Below are positions 42,829 through 51,352 of a stretch of 64,000 bases of DNA, in pieces. Below the pieces are notes generated by a model that did no database searches, was not told the DNA's origin, and saw only the letters and a list, made by a program, of their open reading frames with translations. How positions within the stretch are numbered: position 1 is the stretch's first letter; each line of letters starts with the position of its first letter. This DNA is from Eukaryota sp. TZLM1-RC (Eukaryota; Metamonada: BaSk clade), in the NCBI GenBank assembly GCA_040285825.1, contig JAUPSS010000007.1:2454689-2518688 (forward strand), written 5' to 3'. A program made the translations under genes and the position numbers.

Positions 42829-45708
42829 TTATTTAAAGAGCTGGTTCCAAGTCTGTTTCAATTTTGGTTTTCTCAACTTTACATTGAACAAATCATTTTC
42901 CAGAAGATGTTGTAAAAACTTTGCTGAGTTGCTTCTTTGTTGGTTAACTGGAACTTTTTTGTCAAGCGAAACAGAAAACACCAATTCAAGATTCTTCAAA
43001 ACCATCGTAAACAATTGAACTAATGGACCAAATTGATGGCTACAATCCCATCGATGCACATCGAAAAAAAATGGTATGAAAGCTTCACAACAGCGAAGGA
43101 AATCAGTCTTGGTTAATCCCGCTGTCTCAAAAAGTTCAACATTGAAGTTCTTGCGAAGGATATAATTTTCAAGAGCAAAAAGAACATTATCGGGCTCGCC
43201 ACTACACGACGTACAAAATTCGGAAAAGCGATCAAGTAAGGATCTGCACTGATCTACGGCAAAATTACGGCCTGATCCCTCAAAAGTAGGCGGACAATTT
43301 TTCAATATTAATAAACCAGTGGAGATAACCTCCTGCAATTGATCGTGAAGTGATATAACCGGGGCAATGCCAATTTTGAATGACGCTTTATCACCTTCAA
43401 AGGACCAATCGGTAAGTTTAGGTAAGAATTTAGTTTTCGTTAATTCGGGGGGAAGCAAGGCCAAAACATTAGGCAGCTGATCATATGTTGAATTAATCAC
43501 AACCAACTGAGGACCAAAATGCACATCCCCAAGATATTCCTTTCTAAAAATAGAATCCTTTAAAACAAATCGTTCCAAAACAAAAAGTGCTGATAACGTT
43601 GTGAGTCTTGCTTTCCCAGATTTAGCATTGTAGGGTACAGGGCAAGAAACATCGCTTGGTATTAAACAATACAATCCAATCGACTTACATAAATTGGATT
43701 TGGAATCAGCTGGATCAGGAGGCAAATGACAAACATCAACATTAAGCAAACGAGAATGGTAAAGAACATCTGCATCGTTACTTACTGCTTTGGAATTGAG
43801 ATTAACAAAATAATAATTATCAGTTTTCTCCACTGCCTTTTGACGAGCGATTAATTCATCTATCTCTGGTTGAGCTGATGGAATTGTACATTGAACTGGT
43901 ACAGAGTTTTCTGTTTGCAAGTTATACTTTTTCATCAATAACCACATGCTAAAACAAGTAGTTACATCTTCAGAGCATGGGCTAAGAGGATAACTATCAC
44001 AATACCCGTACACTGGCAAGGAAGAACACACTTTGGGATCATAAAGGGAAAGATTAGGTCCAAATAATTGGCAAAATTCATTATTTGCAGAATCATATTG
44101 ATTACCAAAGTCAACAAATCCACAAAGTTTTTCCAAGCAAAAGAACTCACCAACTTGGGAAATGGGACAGTCTTTGCCCATGAAAAACTTTGTAATTGCT
44201 TCATTGGACAACAGAGCTTCTAGTAATGGATTAATTTCTCTATTAAAATCAGTGGAGAGTTCAACAATACTAGTATCCGTGGCGAACGTAATGGTATCCA
44301 AAAGTGTGGTTGTTGAACAAGCATAAACAGCTACAATAGGATTCTCGAGATTGATGGAGTTGATAAGGTTGTTGAGAGCATCATTTATATTTTCGTCATT
44401 GGAGTTACATTTGCAGACACTTACAGGATTCATTCCAGAGCACAACAGCTTATTGTTAATGCCGTCTGCCAAAATGGAGCAATAAGAGGTGATAATTGGA
44501 TCAACAAAGTCGATACATGGTTCCACATTGAACACTGATTCATCCAAGGTGATCGTTTTGAATAAATCAAGGCTTAAAGGGTCATGGTCCACGATTTCAG
44601 CAAATGCGTAATAGGCAACTGTCAGATTATAAAGAGCAAACCTCTTGTGATTAGAGAATGCAAGAAACACGTCAGGAGCGTTACTGACACCAACTGTTCT
44701 AAAGACAGCAAAACAAACTATTCTACTGGCCAGCTGGGCCAATTCAAGAGGTTCAATGGTACCAGAACATTTGAGGTAAGAGTACGCATTGCGGAGATTA
44801 ATCTTGTCCAGATTCTTCACCTTACTAAATACTTTACATAGAAACTGAGTAAATAGAGAGATGGAGTTGAGCAAAAACTGTGGATCTTCAAATGAAGTTC
44901 TTGGTAATTGCTTCTGGTCATTCTTTACTTCATGAACATCACAACAGAACAATTTGAGCTCACGAAGAGCAGTGATAAAGCTCTTTGAATCTAGTCTGGG
45001 TAAGTAGGTTCTAAAAGGAGTCCTTCTCTCAGGAGAGGGGTCTTTCAAATCAAACCACCTACGGAAATACACACAAGGACTTTCCAAGGGCAATGGAACT
45101 GTTCCAATACCATATTGGTTCATTATGGAGTAGAGAAACGCAATCCAGTAGGCGTCAAGTGCAGCATAGTCTACTTGTTCTTGGGTTAGAGTCTCTGCAC
45201 TCCAATTTGACATTGTAGTGGATTCATCCCTGGGAAGTAGACAATTGAAACCATGTGCTGCAAATGTACAAGCAGGGTGGGACGGTTTACCAATCTGTTC
45301 CACCCCCTGACCTGTTCGATTTTGATAAAGTTTTCCCATGGCCCTGAAATAATCTTCAATATCGAAAACGGGGTCAACTTTAACCTTCCAAAACTGTTTG
45401 ATTCGTTTCAAATCCTCAGATTTGGCCTTAAAGACTTTCATGATTAATGAAGACGTAAGAAGTTCTTTCAAGTGACGGTTGAGAGACTTTTTTTGGTGAA
45501 TCTGTAGAACAACGCACATTGAAGGTGTGCCTAATTGAATGACATCAAGAAGATTATTACGCCATTCAGCATCCACCGATATAAATGGGTTAGTGCTGTC
45601 CATGCTGCTCTTGAGCATTTTAACAACATGGCTGATAAGATCTTTGTTATCTCTCATAGAGAGAAGGTATAGGGGAACGGGTTCAGCATCGTCTATGAAC
45701 TGAATCAT
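42829..45708 (-). CDS. DEDDy 3'-5' exonuclease domain protein, large unknown C-terminus
   Basis: The 959-residue ORF starts with a 3'-5' exonuclease domain of the RNase D/WRN type. ExoI is SVDAEW (Asp46, Glu48), ExoII contains SEDLKRI (Asp99), and ExoIII is DYAALDAYW (Tyr181, Asp185), the DEDDy signature that coordinates two metal ions. The domain ends near residue 200. The remaining roughly 750 residues match no domain I recognise; a dispersed set of Cys and His is seen, and the end is basic (RKPKLKQTW). A Mut-7/EXD2-like or snoRNA-processing role is possible but unproven. Upstream of the ATG the frame is open for about 25 codons (SSDSEDDLITN...) after a CCTCAG acceptor-like site, so an extra 5' exon may exist. 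Confidence 0.8.
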   Translation of the reverse strand: MIQFIDDAEPVPLYLLSMRDNKDLISHVVKMLKSSMDSTNPFISVDAEWRNNLLDVIQLGTPSMCVVLQIHQKKSLNRHLKELLTSSLIMKVFKAKSEDLKRIKQFWKVKVDPVFDIEDYFRAMGKLYQNRTGQGVEQIGKPSHPACTFAAHGFNCLLPRDESTTMSNWSAETLTQEQVDYAALDAYWIAFLYSIMNQYGIGTVPLPLESPCVYFRRWFDLKDPSPERRTPFRTYLPRLDSKSFITALRELKLFCCDVHEVKNDQKQLPRTSFEDPQFLLNSISLFTQFLCKVFSKVKNLDKINLRNAYSYLKCSGTIEPLELAQLASRIVCFAVFRTVGVSNAPDVFLAFSNHKRFALYNLTVAYYAFAEIVDHDPLSLDLFKTITLDESVFNVEPCIDFVDPIITSYCSILADGINNKLLCSGMNPVSVCKCNSNDENINDALNNLINSINLENPIVAVYACSTTTLLDTITFATDTSIVELSTDFNREINPLLEALLSNEAITKFFMGKDCPISQVGEFFCLEKLCGFVDFGNQYDSANNEFCQLFGPNLSLYDPKVCSSLPVYGYCDSYPLSPCSEDVTTCFSMWLLMKKYNLQTENSVPVQCTIPSAQPEIDELIARQKAVEKTDNYYFVNLNSKAVSNDADVLYHSRLLNVDVCHLPPDPADSKSNLCKSIGLYCLIPSDVSCPVPYNAKSGKARLTTLSALFVLERFVLKDSIFRKEYLGDVHFGPQLVVINSTYDQLPNVLALLPPELTKTKFLPKLTDWSFEGDKASFKIGIAPVISLHDQLQEVISTGLLILKNCPPTFEGSGRNFAVDQCRSLLDRFSEFCTSCSGEPDNVLFALENYILRKNFNVELFETAGLTKTDFLRCCEAFIPFFFDVHRWDCSHQFGPLVQLFTMVLKNLELVFSVSLDKKVPVNQQRSNSAKFLQHLLENDLFNVKLRKPKLKQTWNQLFK

Positions 45709-46389
45709 TCTTGAGGGAGATAGACCAGACTCGAAAACAGTGTTTGTAATAAGATCATCTTCTGAATCTGAGGATAAGTAAAGCTGTGGTTACGACAATG
45801 CATAAATGATACCATTGTGGAAAATGATCAAATTTTTGTTGATATCAAAACAAATTCACACGCAAAAATTGATTGATAATGATGATTGTTGTGGACAAGT
45901 GTCAGAAAAAACCATGTTTATTTGGATTTCTTTAGGAAAATTGTTTTTAATCTTTTGAGGGCAAAAATTGGTGATAAGGTGTTCATCATTGTCAATCCAC
46001 TCTATAAATAGTTTTTCAATCAACTTACCAGCCCTTGAAGTAACCTGACCTAAGGAGTGTGATTTATTGAGCTGTGTAACATCAGAAGAAGCACAAGATC
46101 AATGGAATGATTAGGTGAAAAATGGCGATTCCCTATCGCACAAAGAGGTAAATCAACATTAACATAACACTAATTGTGAGGAGATAGTGAAGCAATGTGT
46201 AGAATTTGTTCAACATTGTGTTGCATTTTCAGTGCAGTAATGGTGCAATTCTGCTTCCTCAGATCCAACGTCATTAATTGACTGCTATTCATTTATTCAG
46301 AATTCACCTCAAGAACACCAAAGACATTCGATTTCATTTGGACAAATTTCAAAAGAAAAAAGAAAAAAAAACAGTTTATACAGACATTT
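45709..46389. other. intergenic, about 0.7 kb
   Basis: This stretch lies between two minus-strand genes. The right part is the Sam50 3' flank (A-rich run near 46355-46375), the left part the exonuclease upstream region. No gene or repeat was recognised. Confidence 0.4.
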
Positions 46390-47721
46390 CTACAACAAAG
46401 TCAACGATCCACCAAACTCAAATCTAACAACTTGTTCTTCATTTTCTGCCCATTGAGGTTTACACATATTAAACTCAAACAAACCATTTGAGGTAGGATA
46501 AGCTAATCCAACTCCCATAGATGCAACCATATTAGAAAACAAGTTACCATAGCTATTGCTGACAGACCCTGCATTGATAAAACCATGGGCTACAAGAGGA
46601 GACTTTCTTAAAGGAAGAATAAACCGGGCAGCAGTGCTGAACAACCTTGTGCCGGGACCAACAGAGTTATGCTTGAATCCCCTCAATGAACCAGTCCCCC
46701 CAAGTAAAAAGCAAGATGGCGCATAAACAAAAGGCTCCGAACCTTTCTGGTTCAGAAACTCGGGGAAATAGAGACCTCCCAGAGTGCTAGACACAACCAA
46801 ACATGGAGAGGAAGGGATAATTTGTTTTAAAAGATTCCACTTAGAATACCAGAGCTTAGACAAAAGTCGAACACTCTGCTCCATCGTCGCAAATGCTCTG
46901 AGATAACGGAAATCACCTGGAGGAAGCCCCAAATCATGATCAACTCTGACAGCAAACCCTGTACTTGGTAGTTTATCAGGATGAAAGAATGGACGAGGAG
47001 CAAAAAATGCTGAAAAACTATGCCTAACAGCAAACAGCAAACCTCTCCCAAACAGTTGCACATCATTACCAAGCTTTTGAGACTGTGGTGAGATTGTTCT
47101 CCGTGTTATAGCGTGATCACCTAAATGTAACGAAAACGACTGATCTGTGTGTTGGAATAACTTGTCATGCAACTCAACGCCGACTTCCGCCTCTGAGGAT
47201 GAATGTTTTGCATCAATCCACTCGATAGATTCATGAAGTCTTCTCGCAGACATGAAGAATGGAATGTCTCTATTCATTGAGAAAAGGTTCTGAAAATCCA
47301 TACTAAACCTTATACCAGAGTCACTCGCAGCAGCCGTCCCTCCAACTCCAGGACTCATGTAGTCAACCTTAGTTGAGAGATATCTACCCAATCCCAGACC
47401 AAAGTTGGCAGCGGATGAGAAAACTGGGCGAATGTTTTTGGTATCGAGTGATGACTTCATCGATAACTTAAATCGAGAAGGCTTCTTCTCAATTGCAGAG
47501 ACGTTGATAGTACGATGCTTTCTGGATTGTTTCACAGTAACATTGGCATCGGAAAAGAGATTTGTTTCTAAAAGTTTATTCCGCGTAGCAAAAGTTGCTT
47601 CGGTCAGGCGATCGACTGGAGTGTTTAACAAAGGTCGTGAAAGACGCTCCAGAAAAGATGAAGGGATACGTCCCGATTTATGTGCAAAGTCTTTCTTGGA
47701 AACAGAGGAAAAGAATGGCAT
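46390..47721 (-). CDS. SAM50: Sam50/Omp85 outer-membrane beta-barrel assembly protein
   Basis: This 443-residue protein starts with a POTRA-like segment (about 35-95: LTEATFATRNKLLETNLFSDANV) and continues as a beta-barrel rich in alternating strands. The family signature FLLGGTGSLRGFKHNSVGP (about residue 335-353) contains the conserved (V/L)RG(F/Y) of the Omp85 lid loop. It ends with VVRFEFGGSLTLL, a beta-signal-like final strand. In eukaryotes Sam50 inserts beta-barrel proteins such as Tom40 into the mitochondrial outer membrane. With PFO and hydrogenase in the same window it points to a mitochondrion-related organelle. The 443 length is close to that of other Sam50 proteins. The ATG at 47721 is clear. 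Confidence 0.88.
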   Translation of the reverse strand: MPFFSSVSKKDFAHKSGRIPSSFLERLSRPLLNTPVDRLTEATFATRNKLLETNLFSDANVTVKQSRKHRTINVSAIEKKPSRFKLSMKSSLDTKNIRPVFSSAANFGLGLGRYLSTKVDYMSPGVGGTAAASDSGIRFSMDFQNLFSMNRDIPFFMSARRLHESIEWIDAKHSSSEAEVGVELHDKLFQHTDQSFSLHLGDHAITRRTISPQSQKLGNDVQLFGRGLLFAVRHSFSAFFAPRPFFHPDKLPSTGFAVRVDHDLGLPPGDFRYLRAFATMEQSVRLLSKLWYSKWNLLKQIIPSSPCLVVSSTLGGLYFPEFLNQKGSEPFVYAPSCFLLGGTGSLRGFKHNSVGPGTRLFSTAARFILPLRKSPLVAHGFINAGSVSNSYGNLFSNMVASMGVGLAYPTSNGLFEFNMCKPQWAENEEQVVRFEFGGSLTLL

Positions 47722-48644
47722 GTTATACGTTATAGAATGATGGTATTGGTAAGTTGGGTTAGAGGGTATCAGCCAATCATGTTGGTATTATTGGAAACAA
47801 TGTTGTTTATCATTTCAATTGTTTATAGTTTTTGACATGAGAGTGTTTTCCCTCCAAAAAAATGCCTTTGAAAATTGTAGTCAAATGCAAAACACGTTGA
47901 ATACAATATGGGTTACCCAAAGATCTTTGCAATGATTACTTATATGGAATGTTTTTACAATATATGGGAAGCAAATTAAGAAGCCGCTACAAGCACATGC
48001 TTCAAAGAAGGTGTTCATTGACTCAAAAGCATTTTGACAAAAGTTTAAGTTTGACAAATCTTGATTGGAAGACAAACAAAAATACAAGACTTTTAGTCTC
48101 AACTTAGACTAAATGATTCATCCTCGGTGTTACTTCAAACTTTCTATGACCATGAATCCTGGAAACATTAAATAATTTTACATTAAATAATTTTACATAG
48201 AAAATTATCATTACTAATCCATATAGGATATTTCAAACGGGGGTTGTGGGAACAACTACTAGTTTTTACTGAAACTCAACAATGACAAAATTCATGGTCA
48301 CATACAGTACTTCTATCGACCATGAACATGAATTCTAATGGCGTTTTCACAAGGGGACATTGGTGTAATTGAGAAAGCTCTCTGCGGAAAAATACCTGCA
48401 GTGATTTCAGTGATGTTTCCAAGCTGATGGCCAGTATCACATTTACCGTTGGTAAAAACTGTTTTCTAAATGTTTTTCTAATTACCTCAACGTAAATGAC
48501 CCCCAAGTCCATTCAAGCCCAATGGGGGGAGGTATCATGACACATGCATCATTCACTGGTTTCCTGGATATGCCCAGAAAGGGTATCAAAGGATGCTTCT
48601 GTAGAAACAGTGTGTACACAACCAAAAATACATAAAAAAGATAG
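47722..48644. other. intergenic, about 0.9 kb
   Basis: No supportable gene. Features of note are a 16-base tandem duplication (about 48165-48197, unit ACATTAAATAATTTT) and two similar CTAT(C)GACCATGAA words near 48143 and 48316. The region could include the unrecognised left end of the protease/Fanzor element. Confidence 0.4.
48165..48197. repeat. short tandem repeat, two 16-base units
   Basis: ACATTAAATAATTTT occurs twice in direct succession, followed by a third partial ACAT. It is simple AT-rich duplication. Confidence 0.7.
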
Positions 48645-48775
48645 TGAAAAGTGAGTGAAATCCTCCCAGAACCAAGTTGAAGGTTAAAAACCTGGTAGAA
48701 TAGGCAACCAGCGGTCGAGAAAGGGGTGACAAGTGCAGAATTTGATAAATAAGCTCATTGTTTATGTCAGATGCT
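48645..48775 (+). repeat. dispersed repeat, copy 2 (partner 42250-42390)
   Basis: Aligned with the copy near 42.3 kb as described there. It runs directly into the start of the protease ORF and may be the 5' untranslated part of the mobile element. Confidence 0.5.
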
Positions 48776-49091
48776 CCCTATAATGATGCATTTCATCAAT
48801 CAAACTTGATTGCATTTGTTGACGAACAATTTACTATTGGTCAACATTGGATGCTTGTTGCATTCTGGATCAGTTCCAGAACAGTAAAAGTTTTTCTTTT
48901 TGATAGTCTCCGTCATAATGAAGAACAACATTCAAAAATTAATTCAACGATTTTTGAAAAACTCGGAATAAATATTAGTCAGATTTTTATCTGAAGTATT
49001 TCAATCCAATTTGTATGATTGTGGAAACTTCACCACATTGTATGCAAAAAAGGATGATCAATATGTTTTGGTTTCAAATCAGCTCAATTGA
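48764..49091 (+). pseudogene. C48/Ulp1-type cysteine protease remnant, frameshifted
   Basis: The first frame (48764-48994) encodes GQHWMLVAFW, carrying the catalytic-His position, and KVFLFDSL, the Asp position. After a frame change at about 48995, the second frame (to 49091) encodes VFQSNLYDCGNFTTLYAKK, carrying the oxyanion Gln and the catalytic Cys of the Q..n.YDCG.F motif. Order and spacing fit Ulp1/adenain-like proteases, which many DNA transposons, Polintons and large viruses carry. The full domain is about 110 residues and lacks an N-terminal part. The frame break, unless an intron, makes it a pseudogene. It is co-oriented with the Fanzor1 gene 1 kb downstream. Confidence 0.65.
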
Positions 49092-49126
49092 ATTGATTCA
49101 GCTCGTATTAAACATTTTGTTAATCA

Positions 49127-49561
49127 AGACAAAAAGATGTTCTTATAGCTGTGTTGACGATAAACGATAATCATTTGAAACAAACAAATGCTTTTTTTGT
49201 GCATGAAACCATCAGAAAGAAGCGAGCTGATGTATTGAGCACACCTTTGCAACGTGTAAGAACACTTTTCAATGAGATTCCGCTGACTCGATACAAATAC
49301 TTATTAATTACACCATCAAATGTCAGAATACAATTTGCTACCAGAATTTTACATTTTCATATTGAAACTTTGATGCTTGGTGAAAAGCTCAGTGATGAGG
49401 ATGAAGTCATGGTCATTTCTACTAGACAACATTCCAGCTCTCACTGTCAATCTACAAGAAGGATTGTTGCAAGTTCTGTTTCTCATATTTTTACTCGAGA
49501 ACACATTGAATTAATTCGTTGTTATTGTGAACTCGTAGAAAAGTCAACAAGACAAAAATGA
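49127..49561 (+). CDS. unknown ORF in the protease/Fanzor element
   Basis: An open frame of about 140 codons begins without a clear ATG (DVLIAVLTINDNH...) and ends at 49561. It contains a basic segment HETIRKKRADVL and a Ser/Arg-rich part. I recognise no domain. It may be the continuation of the protease protein (the previous frame ends just before it) or a separate element protein. Being in a decayed element, it is probably not functional. Confidence 0.35.
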   Translation, partial: RQKDVLIAVLTINDNHLKQTNAFFVHETIRKKRADVLSTPLQRVRTLFNEIPLTRYKYLLITPSNVRIQFATRILHFHIETLMLGEKLSDEDEVMVISTRQHSSSHCQSTRRIVASSVSHIFTREHIELIRCYCELVEKSTRQK

Positions 49562-49617
49562 ACATTAATGTAAAGTTGACGATAAAATAATCAATTTATA
49601 TCAACATTCCTCTGAAA

Positions 49618-49884
49618 ATGAATTGCCAAAGTTCATTGAAAGAATTACTAGAAACTTATAATCATCATATAACATGTGGTTTTAATTTTATCAAGTTTGA
49701 CACCCCACATATTATGAAACGTTCTGAAAAAGAGGACTTTATTAAGGGTGAGATCGATGCTAGTGAATGCGTTCAATATTATTATTTTCATTTAATAGAA
49801 TTCAATCACAATCACTTGAACCCTTTAATTGCTGGTCGATTTGTAGTTGACATTTGTAGTCTTTTCACAAATTATTACCAATGA
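49618..49884 (+). CDS. unknown ORF fragment in the protease/Fanzor element
   Basis: The 88-codon ORF starts MNCQSSLKELLETYNHHITC. No domain is recognised. From 49885 to 50100 the same strand reads through several frames and stops (for example YWKVQEDDPFSDFS). It could be a degraded N-terminal part of the Fanzor1 protein or a separate element ORF. Confidence 0.3.
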   Translation: MNCQSSLKELLETYNHHITCGFNFIKFDTPHIMKRSEKEDFIKGEIDASECVQYYYFHLIEFNHNHLNPLIAGRFVVDICSLFTNYYQ

Positions 49885-50100
49885 CGCACACTAAACACGG
49901 TTTCTAAGATTTTATCAGGGGAAAGTAAAATTGACGTTGATCCTTAGTATATTGCAAATTATTGGAAGGTTCAAGAAGATGATCCTTTCTCAGATTTTTC
50001 CTTATCCCAAAGAAGAACTGCAGTTGGAGTATACTGTCTGAAGGATACAGGTTTAACCGTGAAATTATTGAATTTCTTTAACAATGACCAATTCATGTAA

Positions 50101-51249
50101 ACTGTTAATAATAAACCTTATGATGGTTATAAGGACAGTCTAAAAAATGTCATCAGAGAGCCGAAAATGATTGACATGATCGAAGAGGCAGTAATTAGGT
50201 GTCAGGAAATTTCTATTGTTTGTTTAGAATTCATTTGTGGTCTTCCAAATTTCAAAATATGACCCTTACTGCTGCTGATCCCGTGAAATCTGATCTACTC
50301 TATTTTTCTGCCAATTTGGCTATTGGAATGACTCATTCAGAAAAACCTGAGTGAGATAAGTATGTTCATTTAGGTACACTCAAAATCAACGAAGATTTAA
50401 GCCAAAAAGTTCCAAATTCAAAAGAATAAGAGACAGCATACGGAATGACACTCTTATCACAATAAGTAACTCTACTGGTAGAGTGATTGATCTATCCAAT
50501 TATGAACCATCTGAAGAGCAGCAACAAAGAATGGATTTAAACAGCAGTATAATTAATCAAATGACTGAAAGAACAATTAGTTTATTAAGAGGAAAAGTAC
50601 CTCAAGAAATCAATATTCCCCACGAAATTGATTACTCATTAAATTTGAGAAATAATGAACAAAAAACTAAATCTGTAGCAGAATGGGAAACAACCAAAAG
50701 CTGTAGGTTTGATAGATTTATGGAATATATTAAACAAAAGAATTTTGTGAATAGTATTGTTGGTGAAGTCTATCATCAAAAAATATTTAGAAAACTAAGA
50801 TGGTGGGCTGAGATTAATCGCACAAGATCTGAGGCAAAAATGATCCAGAAATTCAAATCAGTAATTGGTGATCCCAGCCAAGTAGTTATCGGAATTGGAG
50901 TGTGGGAACAACGAAAACACATGAAATTAAAAGAACCTACCAAGGGAAAAGGTTCGAGAATTCTATTTAAAAAGGCTGGTTATAAGGTCTTTTTGATTGA
51001 TGAGTTTCGACCCAATTGCTGTTGTTTCAGCTGTAAGAAAGCTCAGAAAACCGAGGGTGCACATATCCTGGGCCATGGAAGAGGCATGAGATCTCTATTC
51101 GTCACGGGCTTACCATGTGTGAATCATGCGAAAGAATGTGAAATAGAGATCGGAATGCTTCGCTGGATATGTTGGCAGTGATGGAAGCACATGTAATAGG
51201 TGGAGAAAACCGGGAATACCTGCAGAGAGTCAAGGTTGACAAAGGTTAA
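50101..51249 (+). pseudogene. Fanzor1 RNA-guided-nuclease homologue, decayed
   Basis: The full set of Fanzor1 landmarks is read in three frames. 50101-50262 gives an N-terminal helix (IREPKMIDMIEEAVIRCQEI). 50259-50351 gives the RuvC-I-like AADPVKSDLLYF (Asp codon 50277). 50369-51150 gives FRYTQNQRRFKPK, a long helical part with FRKLRWWAEINRTRSEAKM, then WEQRKHMKLKEPTKGKGSR, the RuvC-II segment FLIDEFRPN and a first Cys pair CFSC. After another shift near 51110 come the second Cys pair CESC and the RuvC-III NRDRNASLDML. A TGA at 51139-51141 replaces the Trp usually preceding NRD, and a further stop is at 50352-50354. The acidic triad (Asp, Glu, Asp) is retained, so decay looks recent. Fanzor proteins use a guide RNA to cut DNA and travel with transposons. 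No omega-RNA could be identified. Confidence 0.88.
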
Positions 51250-51352
51250 AGAAAAAAGTGTCAAGAAGAAAATCTTCACTTCTCAAATACACAGTCTACA
51301 TCGGTGTAAAAAGGACACTTATTTCATTGTTATAGACATCATCTGTCACTGA

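Noticed and set aside
48276-48512. 78-codon minus-strand ORF left of the protease remnant
   Set aside because: There is no domain, codon pattern or context to support it; it is short and opposite to the element.
50350-50373. A GTGAGA..TTTAG stretch that could be a 23-nt intron in the Fanzor1 gene
   Set aside because: Removing it would destroy the first residues of the conserved FRYTQNQRR motif, so a frameshift is the better explanation.
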